Source of the DNA: Rhodobacteraceae bacterium D3-12
GTDB lineage: Bacteria > Pseudomonadota > Alphaproteobacteria > Rhodobacterales > Rhodobacteraceae
Assembly (NCBI GenBank): GCA_025916135.1
Contig: CP104793.1
Span: forward strand, 3,286,001-3,350,000
Length of the DNA: 64,000 nt
Reading direction: 5' to 3'
Positions 36,308 to 45,273 of the stretch are shown here, piece after piece. Both the position numbers and the translations under genes were made by a program. The number at the start of each line of letters is the position of its first letter. Positions within the stretch are counted from its first letter, which is position 1. The notes beneath the pieces are model-generated. The model was not told where the DNA came from, searched no databases, and worked only from the letters and a program-made list of their open reading frames with translations.

Positions 36308-37435
36308 TCAGAGCCGCTTGCGATAACTTTCTTCGCCAAACAGTTCGTGCAACACATGTTCATACATGCGTTTGGTGTTCGTGTGTTCCGTGTCATCGAC
36401 ATCGGCATGCACTTTGTGATGCCCCGCGTCATGTTGCCTGCGCAAATCGCGCTCAAGCCGCTGCACGTTGGCAAGCGATTTCTGCAAAGCCCCATTGGCG
36501 CCGCGCGGCAAAAGAGGACTCATCGCAACCGGTTCGCCCACCAAAACCGAAACACGCGGATCGGTGACATGGCGCATCGTCTGCTTCTTGAACACATCGC
36601 TCAGTTTCGCCGTCCCATGCAGCGCGGCCACGTCCTTGGGATTGTGCAAAATCACCATAAACACGCCGTTCCCACGATAGGAGAAAATTCCGTGCAAGTC
36701 GTTCAACGCGTCCTGAATGACGGCGGCGACATCTTCGATTGCGTCGCGGAAACTGTCACAACCCGCGCTCTCAAAGAAGATATCGGCGTCTTGAAGCATG
36801 ACCGACATCGCCTGCGTCCCGATCATCTTGCCTCGGGCCAACTGATTGACGTAGTTGTCAAATTCCACATAGCGCAGGATCTGCTTGTAGCCTTTGATCG
36901 AAATCGGTTCCTCAAGCGAGAATTCCTGCACCGACTTGAGCTTGCGGCGGATTTCATTCGCGCATTCCATGTTGCGCTCTGATGCGCGGCGAAGCTCAAC
37001 CATGCTGTTCGCACATTGGATACGGCTGTGAAGCTCAAGAAAGTCGAACGGCTTGTTCACATAATCCGTCGCGCCTTCAAGGAACGCCTCGTCGATATAC
37101 TTACGGTCGCTCATCGCCGTCAGCATAAGGATCGGGGTCTCATAGTATTCCGGGATTTCTCGCAGCTCACACAAAAGCTCGATACCATCGACATCCGGCA
37201 TCTGGATATCAAGCAGAAAGCAATCGAACGGTGTCTGCTCTTTTTCCACTATATCAAGAGCATCAGTCGCATTTCCTGCGCAAAAGACCTCATAGCCTTC
37301 AAGCGTTTCCAATGCGGTTTTCACCAACTCCAAGATGCTCGGTTCGTCATCAACGATGAGAATCCTAAAGCCGTCGGTCTTTCTTGCACGAAGTTCAAGT
37401 TTTCGCTGAAACTTGTCTTTGCCTTGGTATGTCAT
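36308..37435 (-). CDS. Response regulator with receiver and degenerate GGDEF-like domain
   Basis: The N-terminal receiver domain of this 375-residue protein is intact: ILIVDDEPS, phospho-acceptor Asp76 in FLLDIQMPDVDG, and Lys128 in YVNKPF. After a linker helix the C-terminal half resembles a diguanylate cyclase fold, but the active site is lost: where GGDEF should be the sequence reads FSYRGNGVFMVIL. It therefore probably signals by binding, not by making cyclic-di-GMP. The ATG at 37435 has GGGGCC upstream. It sits between the P450 and the AHL synthase, all on the minus strand, and may serve the kinase at 32941 or 29888. Confidence 0.75.
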   Translation of the reverse strand: MTYQGKDKFQRKLELRARKTDGFRILIVDDEPSILELVKTALETLEGYEVFCAGNATDALDIVEKEQTPFDCFLLDIQMPDVDGIELLCELREIPEYYETPILMLTAMSDRKYIDEAFLEGATDYVNKPFDFLELHSRIQCANSMVELRRASERNMECANEIRRKLKSVQEFSLEEPISIKGYKQILRYVEFDNYVNQLARGKMIGTQAMSVMLQDADIFFESAGCDSFRDAIEDVAAVIQDALNDLHGIFSYRGNGVFMVILHNPKDVAALHGTAKLSDVFKKQTMRHVTDPRVSVLVGEPVAMSPLLPRGANGALQKSLANVQRLERDLRRQHDAGHHKVHADVDDTEHTNTKRMYEHVLHELFGEESYRKRL

Positions 37436-37701
37436 TTGCTTGGCCCCTATCCGAAAGCTTCGGGTTACGGAGCCGTTGTCGCAAATCATTATGCTCAATT
37501 TGAGACGATAACCTGCTGAATTCGCCGCAAACTTGTTTTAATACAGCCAGCATAAAGGCATTGATGCCAATCCAGACACATTGGCGCTTAAGCACTCTTA
37601 TTGTTCACAGAATGCACAGCCTAAAGACGAATCAAACCCGTCAAAACGCCAACAGTATGCGGGAAAAGGCCGCTTTGTGGCCCAAAACGCGGTATTTTGC
37701 C

Positions 37702-38448
37702 TTACGAGAAGTAATCGCTGGTTCGAAACAGAACCGCTTGGCTGGTTGTTGTGTCGATTGTGAACTTGCTTCCAATCGGGGTCGCCTTGGCCCCAAGCCT
37801 ACGTCCCCACCGTGACCAAAGCTCAGGAACGATACCAAGGATATAATTCGCCCCGTTTTCCACAGCCGTTTTGCTCATGGCATGAAAAAGCATACTCTGG
37901 ACCCGAAGCCGAAGCCGCGCGGGAACCGCATCGGTCACGAAAAACCGCGTCGCCTCCCAGACATTGTCCTCGACCGGGGCCTCAAAAAACAAAATGTCGG
38001 TGGGGAGATCGTCAAGCAGCCCCTGCTGCGCGTCACGAATCATATAACTATAGATACCGCAGCTGGATTTTGTCGGCATCACCCTGACACCGCCAAGCAC
38101 TTCGCCATGTTGGTGGAGCACGATCCAGCGGCAAAATGGCGTGTCGTATTGATCAAACTCCATGCCATCGGCGGTTGATACAGTCCAATGCAGCTGGTCC
38201 AGAAAGATTTCCTTCCTGACTTCAAGGTATCGCACCAGCAGATCGCCATATTTACTCATATTGCGAAAGGAAATGCTTGCGGTCTGGATATGGTCAAGTG
38301 TTCGAACCGGATCCGGGTCACGCTTCTCGACAGATGGCGTTACCTTGGCACGCAAGCGGCTTTGCCAATCGCCGGGCATTTGCCCCTTGATCGCGGGACC
38401 GACTAAGGCATCTGGCAAAGTCATTGATGGCATCCAAGAGCGGTTCAT
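37702..38448 (-). CDS. LuxI-type acyl-homoserine lactone synthase
   Basis: The catalytic core is conserved: VRKEIFLDQLHW holds the invariant Arg, Phe and Trp, MEFDQYD gives the Glu/Asp/Asp cluster, GGVRVMPT the Arg, and WEATRFFV the Glu and Arg of the LuxI family. These enzymes join SAM and an acyl carrier or CoA to make a diffusible quorum signal. At 248 residues it is longer than usual because of about 60 extra N-terminal residues; ATG codons at residues 6, 9 and 64 could be the true start. No LuxR-type receptor is within the window, so it is an orphan synthase here. Confidence 0.82.
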   Translation of the reverse strand: MNRSWMPSMTLPDALVGPAIKGQMPGDWQSRLRAKVTPSVEKRDPDPVRTLDHIQTASISFRNMSKYGDLLVRYLEVRKEIFLDQLHWTVSTADGMEFDQYDTPFCRWIVLHQHGEVLGGVRVMPTKSSCGIYSYMIRDAQQGLLDDLPTDILFFEAPVEDNVWEATRFFVTDAVPARLRLRVQSMLFHAMSKTAVENGANYILGIVPELWSRWGRRLGAKATPIGSKFTIDTTTSQAVLFRTSDYFS

Positions 38449-38683
38449 ATTAACTTCTCATTAAACTGCATTAACGACATTTGTCCAAATTGTGGCGGGA
38501 ATGTCCATCAATTTTTCTATCTAAAGGAGAATAGCCATAAAAAGACCACACTTATGGTTGTGGGCTCTGATTGTTGGCTGAGAACAGGATACGCACACAG
38601 CCCAAGCTTGAACAAACTTGCCGCTGTTCCGAATCCAGAGCCCCACTGTGGACCCGATCAGATGCCTTTTGACAGGCCTAAAT

Positions 38684-39481
38684 CTATGAATTGGAATAGA
38701 TAAACTGCCAAGTGCTCAAAACAGAGGCACAATCCGCGGCGCCAATCGCCGCCAGCAAGCGCTCGTCGCCATCGGTCGCAATCACCATCTGATGACCCGC
38801 ACCAAGCGTCTGCACGATACAGGTGGGCTCTGCCCGCCCCAAGGTTTTCAACCCCTTACGCGTAGCATGTTGAGTCTCAGCAATCCGGTCAAGCAGATCG
38901 AGTCGTTGCAAAAGGTCTTTTTGCCCACCCTGCCGCACGCCTTTATCTGCCCCCTGATGAAGGACACAGGCCTTCGCACAGCCTCTCACCGATTGAAAGA
39001 ACGCCAACAAGCGGTTGCCCCGTTGCAACCGCGCGCTCGCCTGCTCAAGTGTCGCCGCCGAACAGGAGGCGCTGCTTGTGGTTGGCGCAACCGCACGCCC
39101 GAGCCGCTTCAGGGAAACCCCGGGCGTCACTTCTCCAATCTTGCGCAAAACCTGAGCATAGGTGAGCGACGCCAAGCGCCCGTCGCTGTCGCCGTCGGGT
39201 TCAATCTCCGCTCCGGTTGACCCAAGCTCAAGCATGCGCCGGTTTGCCAAGACCATCGCGGCCTCGACCCCGTTAGGTGACACAACGGCAATCTTGCGCG
39301 GCAAAATAGCACCGTCGATTTCTTCAATGACACTGCGCAAAAGCGCATCACCATCGGTGATCGGTTTGTGAGCCTCTGCCAGAACCGCATCACGTTCCAT
39401 GGCGGTCCGCTGCAATGTCTCGCGCAAACGGCGGCTAAACGCGCCGCGATCTTCGCTAAGAACTTTGGCCGGGGTGCCCAT
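38684..39481 (-). CDS. Roadblock/LC7-like protein, last gene of the GTPase operon
   Basis: This 265-residue protein has an unrecognised N-terminal half (helical start SRRLRETLQRTAMERDA, then AILPRKIAVVSPNGVEAAM). The C-terminal half has the strand-helix pattern of roadblock/LC7 domains: KACVLHQGADKG, the helix LLQRLDLLDRIA, and ACTIVQTLG-like strand CIVQTLGAGHQMVIATDG. It begins at ATG 39481, overlapping the stop of the previous gene (TGATG), so it is translationally coupled. Roadblock proteins typically bind small GTPases as activators or scaffolds, as MglB does for MglA. The family call is tentative. Confidence 0.45.
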   Translation of the reverse strand: MGTPAKVLSEDRGAFSRRLRETLQRTAMERDAVLAEAHKPITDGDALLRSVIEEIDGAILPRKIAVVSPNGVEAAMVLANRRMLELGSTGAEIEPDGDSDGRLASLTYAQVLRKIGEVTPGVSLKRLGRAVAPTTSSASCSAATLEQASARLQRGNRLLAFFQSVRGCAKACVLHQGADKGVRQGGQKDLLQRLDLLDRIAETQHATRKGLKTLGRAEPTCIVQTLGAGHQMVIATDGDERLLAAIGAADCASVLSTWQFIYSNS

Positions 39482-39854
39482 CACGCAGCCTCCGCCATTT
39501 CGTGAAAAATTCCTTGCGCGAAAGCTCTGATCTCGCTCAGCGCATCGGCATTTTCACACACGCAAACAACCACATCGGTTTTGCTGTCTTGAGAGCGGAT
39601 AAACACCCGCAATTCACCCGGCGTGGCGATCAAAACCTCGTTTTGGCAAACCCCCTCCTCCGCGACAGAGGCAACCGCATCGGACGCGTCAAAGCGTAAC
39701 GCTGCCTGTTGCAGGATTTGATCCAGATAATCCTGCTTGGCGCCCGCGCCGCGCTTGTGCGCAACACAAGCCCGCTGGACAGGTCGCCAAAAGACACCAG
39801 CACACAGTCGGCAACGCCACGGCGCATGTCTTCAAGGCGTTCGGTCAGGCTCAT
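39481..39854 (-). pseudogene. Roadblock/LC7-like small protein, frameshifted
   Basis: The ATG at 39854 has GGGGGACGG upstream and starts MSLTERLEDMRRGVADCVLV, then SFGDLSSGLVLRTSA. Adding one base near 39738-39756 continues the frame as GAKQDYLDQILQQAALRFDA, EEGVCQNEVLIATPGELRVF and ends IFHEMAEAA with a stop that overlaps the next start (TGATG). The repaired protein has about 124 residues and a roadblock-like order of strands and helix. The exact coupling to both neighbours indicates a real gene broken by a base error. Confidence 0.6.
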
Positions 39855-39894
39855 CACCGTCCCCCACCGGCTTGCATATGCAGAACCGCGCGCG

Positions 39895-40821
39895 TCATAG
39901 CCCCATACCGGCAAGCGAACTGGGTCGCATCGTCTGCCCACGCATCTCGGTCAGCACGCGCACGCGCTTGGGCACGACGCTGCTCTCGTTGTAAATCACC
40001 GGTTCGGGCGCCGCCTCCGGTGCGGCTGTTTGGCTCGCCACATCGGCAATCTCCGCATCCTCCGCCAGCACCGCATGTTGCGCCTGCGTTTTGCCCTGAA
40101 CCTGAACCTGCCCCGATGGCTGCAACAGCAACTCCACCACGTGATCGACAAACTCGGCCGCACCGCTGGCTTGCCACTTGGCGAAATCATCACCGGCATT
40201 GATCGCCTCAAGTATCGAAATCGGGTAAACCGCCTTGAAAAGCCCTTTGGTTTCTTTACCCACGCGCGCCATCACACGCTCCACATCCCGCTCAGAGCGA
40301 AGCTTGTCCACTTGGGTCACCAACAGAATGTTGTCCCCATTGGTCCGCTCTTTGATCATCTCCCACGCCGCCGCTTCCGACTGGCGCCAAGCCTGCGTTG
40401 CAAGGGTGCACCAGACCACGCTATCGACCTCGTCCAGCACGGATTTCCACACATCCGGCGACATGCTCGGATCGGAAATGCCCGGCATGTCGATCAAATC
40501 ACAAATTTCCAGCGTTTCGGATCGGCTGAACAGCCGGATCAACCGCGTCTCTTCCAATCGCACGTCTTCCAACGCGTTGACGTCAATCGCGGTCTCCACT
40601 CCATCATGCCCAACCGCAAACGCCGCCTCGTCGCCATAGCTCATCCAAACCGGCGGCAGACGCGTTGCCGTGATCTGCACTGGCAATGGCGCATTGCCAA
40701 GAAACAGCTTCGACAAAGTGCTTTTTCCCGCGCTGAATTCGCCCATGAAAGCCAGCCGGGGTTTGTCCGCTGCTGCGGCGTTGAGTGTGTCGGTGTGGGT
40801 CACTGTCGTCTCCTTGTTCAT
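39895..40821 (-). CDS. Dynamin-family-like GTPase
   Basis: This 308-residue GTPase has G1 GEFSAGKST at 27-35, G3 DMPG at 111-114 with ISDPSMSPDVW after it, and G4 as TQVDK at 169-173. The GEFSAGKS form is typical of dynamin-like and related large GTPases. Unlike its neighbour it lacks a long helical stalk; after the G domain comes a low-complexity tail (QVQVQGKTQAQHAVL, AAPEAAPEP). It may work together with the 687-residue dynamin encoded 29 bases upstream, as bacterial dynamins often occur in pairs. Confidence 0.82.
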   Translation of the reverse strand: MNKETTVTHTDTLNAAAADKPRLAFMGEFSAGKSTLSKLFLGNAPLPVQITATRLPPVWMSYGDEAAFAVGHDGVETAIDVNALEDVRLEETRLIRLFSRSETLEICDLIDMPGISDPSMSPDVWKSVLDEVDSVVWCTLATQAWRQSEAAAWEMIKERTNGDNILLVTQVDKLRSERDVERVMARVGKETKGLFKAVYPISILEAINAGDDFAKWQASGAAEFVDHVVELLLQPSGQVQVQGKTQAQHAVLAEDAEIADVASQTAAPEAAPEPVIYNESSVVPKRVRVLTEMRGQTMRPSSLAGMGL

Positions 40822-40850
40822 TCAACCTCTATCCAGCCATCGCGCGGTTC

Positions 40851-42914
40851 TCATGCGGCATAGCCGCGAAGCTCATCCAGCGTGCTTTCAAGCGCCGCTC
40901 GACCGCCCTGCGCATTCATGGAAAGAAGCCGGTCTTCAACGTCACCGTCGCCTTGCCCTTGTGATATCAGGTCAAACAGAATGGCTTTCTGCTCGGCCAG
41001 AAACCGGACAAGCTCGGCCTCAAGGGCATCGCGAATCTGACTGGTCTGAACGACCTTCATCTGGGTCATGAAATCTTCGGTTTCGGCGCGGATCAGATCC
41101 TGAAACTGCTTGGCAAACGCCTTGTAACCGCGCCGCCGCCGCCACCACGACACCCACCAGCTATCATTGAAATCAAGCGCGATCGTCTGTCCAAGGGCAA
41201 CTGGTGACGGGATGGCCGGAGCTTCTGGAACCCCGATCTGCACGCCCTCAACCACCGGACCAAACCCGCGATAAAGAAGCAGCGCCACCTCTGAAACTGT
41301 CGCCTCATATTGCGCCATGGCCTCCTTGCGCATCCGCGCCCCCATGGTCGAATAGGTCGAGCGCAACAAGATACGAAGCCCCGCCGGATCATACTCCCAA
41401 ACCTCAAGCTCACCATAGCGCTCAAGGTGCTCCAACAGCGAATGGGTGGCCCGCTCAATGAACGTATTATGCACCCGATCCGCGCGCTCACAATACGCAG
41501 CCAGTATCGCGCTCATCGCCCGGTCAAACCGCGCCCGGCTCGCCGTTTCCAGCTTTTCAAACGCGCCCGCCATATCCGCCAAAGCCACCTCAGGCTCAAA
41601 GTCATCGCTCTCAACCATAACCGAGCGCGCCGCGGTTTGTGACGACGCAATCGCCACCGCAGAAGAGGCAACCTTCTTGAGGCAAGGCACGCCAAGGCTT
41701 GTCACGATTTGCGAGGACAAGGCCTGCATCAACATCGGCAAGCCTGAGATTTCCCAAACCAGAGAGGCCGGCGATTGGTCGAGCTCGGTCGAGCCGAGCA
41801 CCGCCTTGGTCAGTTTGAGCAGCGCATCGGCGCTGGCCTCATGCATGTCGCCCAATTCGTCGTTCAACACCTTGCCCGCCCAATAGGCGCTGCCAAAAAT
41901 GATCTCTGCATCTTTTGGGCCATCGTGATTGGCCAAGGTGTTGCGAATGCTGTCTTCGATCTCGGTCATCTGGTTGGCCGGGTCCGACAGCTCATCAATG
42001 CGGTTCACAAAAATGATCACCTCACGCGACTTAAGGTTCGAGATCATACGGATCAGCGCCATATCAACCGAGGTCAGAGCCTGACTGGCAGACAGAACAA
42101 CCACGCAAATCCGGCTGTCTCGAAGCGCGCGGATCGTCACCATTTCGCGCATCATGAACGTATCGTTTACCCCCGGAGTGTCGCGCAAACACATGCGGAA
42201 CGGCACTGACCGGCAATTCAGATAAAGCTCGGCCGACCGGGTGATATCCGCGAACCGGCCCTGCTCATCCTCCGGCGCGCCCGCCTCTTCCTCGTCGAAA
42301 TCGTCGCCAAGACAGATATAGCGTTCAAGCAGGTTCTTGTCGAAGTAACCGAACTCATGCTGCTGCCCCATCAACAGCTCGAAATTCCGCCCCAACCGCG
42401 CGCGGGACTTGTCGCGCATCGTTTCGATCTGGTCCTGAATGCGGCTCAACTCGCTCTCCGAGCCGGCGCGCCCGGCCAATTCACCGATCCGCCCGCCCTT
42501 GTCCGTCAGCCGATCCCATTCCTCTTCGGTCATGAACTGGAAACTCGCGCCCGTTTCGGCCCGCTCCTCCGCCGGGGTCAAATGCAGCGAGGTCACAACC
42601 GAGGTCCAAGGGTTAACATCCGAAGGCAAAAGATCGGTCCAACCCGCCATCGCATTGATCAAAGAGGTCTTGCCCGATTTCACCTGCCCAAGCACCGTAA
42701 CGCTCGGCTCAAACGCAGCAAGCTGCTGCTTGAGACGCGTCACCGTGCGACGGCTCTGCTCACCGGCCAACTGCCCAAGCCTGTCCAAGGCACCCTCAAG
42801 CGCAAGCGCCTCACTTGCGAAGGTCTCAAGCTCTTCCATACCCGTTCTGAGCTTGGCCGAACCGCCCGACGGCCGGATTTCAGTGGCTGCTTCGAATGTC
42901 TCGTTGATCTTCAT
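40851..42914 (-). CDS. Bacterial dynamin-like protein
   Basis: This 687-residue protein has a GTPase domain with G1 GQVKSGKTS (76-84), G3 DTPG (245-248) and G4 NRID (304-307), followed by a long helical region of about 350 residues, as in bacterial dynamin-like proteins that remodel membranes. A tryptophan- and arginine-rich patch (DSWWVSWWRRRRGYKAF) in the last quarter is a good candidate for a membrane-binding paddle. I start at ATG 42914 (MKINETFEAATE). A 97-base gap separates it from the upstream gene, the longest in the operon. Confidence 0.85.
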   Translation of the reverse strand: MKINETFEAATEIRPSGGSAKLRTGMEELETFASEALALEGALDRLGQLAGEQSRRTVTRLKQQLAAFEPSVTVLGQVKSGKTSLINAMAGWTDLLPSDVNPWTSVVTSLHLTPAEERAETGASFQFMTEEEWDRLTDKGGRIGELAGRAGSESELSRIQDQIETMRDKSRARLGRNFELLMGQQHEFGYFDKNLLERYICLGDDFDEEEAGAPEDEQGRFADITRSAELYLNCRSVPFRMCLRDTPGVNDTFMMREMVTIRALRDSRICVVVLSASQALTSVDMALIRMISNLKSREVIIFVNRIDELSDPANQMTEIEDSIRNTLANHDGPKDAEIIFGSAYWAGKVLNDELGDMHEASADALLKLTKAVLGSTELDQSPASLVWEISGLPMLMQALSSQIVTSLGVPCLKKVASSAVAIASSQTAARSVMVESDDFEPEVALADMAGAFEKLETASRARFDRAMSAILAAYCERADRVHNTFIERATHSLLEHLERYGELEVWEYDPAGLRILLRSTYSTMGARMRKEAMAQYEATVSEVALLLYRGFGPVVEGVQIGVPEAPAIPSPVALGQTIALDFNDSWWVSWWRRRRGYKAFAKQFQDLIRAETEDFMTQMKVVQTSQIRDALEAELVRFLAEQKAILFDLISQGQGDGDVEDRLLSMNAQGGRAALESTLDELRGYAA

Positions 42915-43011
42915 TCTATACCCGGTTTCAGTTTGCGCTTGAGTGTTAAACACCCGTTTCGACTTCTCAGATCGGCCCGTCTGGGCTCTAGGCTGCGGTG
43001 AAGAAAACCCA

Positions 43012-43575
43012 TCACACCGCCGTTTTCTCGATAAGTTCTTTTCTGATCTGCAACAAAAGAGTCGCCGCATCCAATGCCGCTTCATCCCCGCGCTCAAGCT
43101 GGAACAACATCAACATTTCCTCCCCCTCCTGCACATCATCACGTAACTCCCGCAGAGCAGGATCGTCCGATTTCGCGGTGTTCAGCAGATCAAACAGGCT
43201 CGCCATCGCGTCGGTGCAACTGCGCAAAACCGCGTCGGCCTCCAGCCCCCCGCTCTGGTCAAGATCGTCCAACATTCGGATGGCTTGATCCTGCAACAGG
43301 TCCACAGCATCAGACAGCAAATCAGCCGTCGCATCATCGCCCGCACCCTCCTTTGCCCGCTCAATTTTCTCGCTCACATCCGACAGCAACGCATCGGCAT
43401 CTTCTGGGGTTTGCGGCGCTTGCTTTGGCGTCGCATCGGGCTGTGTCTCGGCTTGGGGCGCTTCGCTATCGTCTTCGGCGTCAATCGACCAAAGCGCCAA
43501 ACGGTCAAGGAAAACCACCGCCTGATCTATGTCGGCGGCGCGCCCTGATTTGATTTGCTGGCGCAGCGGTGCCAT
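43012..43575 (-). CDS. Acidic helical protein of the GTPase operon
   Basis: This protein of about 187 residues starts at ATG 43575, which overlaps the upstream stop (TGATG). It contains no recognised motif; composition is acidic and strongly helical (ADLLSDAVDLLQDQAIRMLD, REKLDDVQ-like turns, LDAATLLLQIRKELIEK). A proline- and glutamine-rich linker lies at about residues 40-60. It may be an adaptor for the neighbouring GTPases. Function unknown. Confidence 0.65.
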   Translation of the reverse strand: MAPLRQQIKSGRAADIDQAVVFLDRLALWSIDAEDDSEAPQAETQPDATPKQAPQTPEDADALLSDVSEKIERAKEGAGDDATADLLSDAVDLLQDQAIRMLDDLDQSGGLEADAVLRSCTDAMASLFDLLNTAKSDDPALRELRDDVQEGEEMLMLFQLERGDEAALDAATLLLQIRKELIEKTAV

Positions 43576-44309
43576 CAACTGCGCCCCCCGCTCGAGCGCC
43601 ACAACGCGTCGTCCAACGACTCGCCCGCAGTTTGCGCCACAATGCCTTGGATCGTGGCGATGGGGAAAAGCCCCATGAACTCTTCGGCCACAATCGGCGC
43701 CAGCCGCTCAATATTGCTCGTCAATGACCCGCGCATCACCTGCCGGTCCGCCATGGCCAAAACCAAGAAGCTGTGATCCTTGATCTGGTCGGGCACCTCG
43801 GCCCAAAGGGCTTGCTCCTCCGGACCGAATGTCTCGCTGCACCAGATAACGACATCACCCCGCGCAATGACCGCCTCAAGCGCCGCATATTTCTGCTCCG
43901 GGCTACCGCGCAAACCGATCTCGACAAAGTTATGACTGCGCAGCCCATCGTCGGGCAATTCCTGCCGCGCCAACACCGCATCAACCGGGCATGTGCAATC
44001 CTTCAACACCCCGCCCTCGGTGATCACGGACCCATCGCTTTTCTCAAACAGCGCCCGTTCGCTCTCGCCAAAGGCAAGCTCGGTAACCGGCACATCAAGC
44101 TGATGCCCGATGACCGGACGCCCCGACATCATTTCAATCAACGCCGATTTACCGCTGCTTCTGAACCCGGTCACAACCACCTGAACCGGCTTGTTCAAAT
44201 GCGACAAAAGCCGTGCACCCCAACGGTCATAAGGCGCAGGAACAACCTTGTTCTCCAGAACAAATTCCAGCCGATCAATCACCGGGCTAAGTCCATGTGC
44301 AAGGGTCAT
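43575..44309 (-). CDS. P-loop GTPase-like protein
   Basis: This product of about 244 residues has a Walker A/G1 motif GFRSSGKS at 48-55 in VVVTGFRSSGKSALIEMMSG, followed by TELAFGE and a strand with VVIWCSET. A canonical NKxD motif is not obvious (LAMADRQ occupies the likely G4 place), so nucleotide specificity is uncertain. The ATG at 44309 is supported by AAAGG upstream. It is the first of three P-loop proteins in the operon and is coupled to the next gene. Confidence 0.7.
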   Translation of the reverse strand: MTLAHGLSPVIDRLEFVLENKVVPAPYDRWGARLLSHLNKPVQVVVTGFRSSGKSALIEMMSGRPVIGHQLDVPVTELAFGESERALFEKSDGSVITEGGVLKDCTCPVDAVLARQELPDDGLRSHNFVEIGLRGSPEQKYAALEAVIARGDVVIWCSETFGPEEQALWAEVPDQIKDHSFLVLAMADRQVMRGSLTSNIERLAPIVAEEFMGLFPIATIQGIVAQTAGESLDDALWRSSGGRS

Positions 44310-44331
44310 AAGCGGCCTTTCATGAGCAGCG

Positions 44332-45273
44332 TCATCCAACAACTTTCTTGGGTCGCTTAATCTTGGCGATGATGGTGATCGACGTATCCGCATAGGTGCT
44401 CGAGCGCGTGAGCGACCTGTCGATCTGATCCTCTTGCGCCTGCGCGCCCTGTTCCATGGACTGCCCCATGGATTGGCCCATCTCCCGCCCCACAGCCTTG
44501 ATAATACACAAGGAAACATTGTCCTGCTGCGGATCGTTCAGCTTGCTCAACGCCCCCAAAAGCGCGCCACCAATGTCATCGGCACTGCGCTTTTGCGCAA
44601 ACCGCAACACGCGCTCGATCTCTTCTTCGTTCAGAAACTGAAGCCCATCACTGGCCGCAATCAGAATATCACCCGCTTCGATACGAACAGGCAGGCTCCG
44701 GCAATCGACCTGAGCAATCTTCTTGCCAATCAAGACCGAGGTCAGACAGGTCTGATCGGGATAGCTCAGCGCCTCTTCGCGCGCCATAATGCCGCTCTCA
44801 ACTATGTATTCTATCTGCGATTCAAGCGCGTGGTTCTCGTTCAACCGCTCAAGCTTGTTGTTGCGAAACAGGTAGAGCGGGCTGTCCCCGACAGACACCC
44901 AATAGAGCCGGTCCCCAAACAGAACCGGCGCCAACAAGGTCGCCCCCATTCCGCCCGCTTCGACGCGCTCATTTGCATAAAGCCCGACACATTCATTGGC
45001 GTTCGCTGTCGCGTTTCTCAGCACATCGCAAATCTTGGGCTCCAACACCTTGGGATCCCCCGACGCCAGCTTTAGCGCGCTGAACACTTCGGTCACCACA
45101 ATTTTGCTCGCCACGTCGCCTGCCGCATGACCGCCCATACCATCGGCCAGCACGACAAACCCAAACGCTTCCCCAGCCGAAAAATCAGACGCCACAGCAT
45201 CTTCCTGGCGCTCGCGTTGTCCCAGGATCGACGCCATCGACGTATCGTATTTCAACTCAGCTGTTGACGGCAT
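44332..45273 (-). CDS. PP2C-family protein phosphatase
   Basis: This 313-residue metal-dependent Ser/Thr phosphatase has the family motifs in order: GQRERQEDAV (18-27), VVLADGMGGHAAGD (40-53), MGATLLA, VSVGDSPLYLF, LIAASDGL and QDNVSL. It would remove phosphates added by the kinase encoded first in this operon. The ATG at 45273 overlaps the end of the FHA gene by 17 bases. The C-terminal tail after the domain (AKIKRPKKVVG) is basic and may contact membrane. Confidence 0.92.
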   Translation of the reverse strand: MPSTAELKYDTSMASILGQRERQEDAVASDFSAGEAFGFVVLADGMGGHAAGDVASKIVVTEVFSALKLASGDPKVLEPKICDVLRNATANANECVGLYANERVEAGGMGATLLAPVLFGDRLYWVSVGDSPLYLFRNNKLERLNENHALESQIEYIVESGIMAREEALSYPDQTCLTSVLIGKKIAQVDCRSLPVRIEAGDILIAASDGLQFLNEEEIERVLRFAQKRSADDIGGALLGALSKLNDPQQDNVSLCIIKAVGREMGQSMGQSMEQGAQAQEDQIDRSLTRSSTYADTSITIIAKIKRPKKVVG

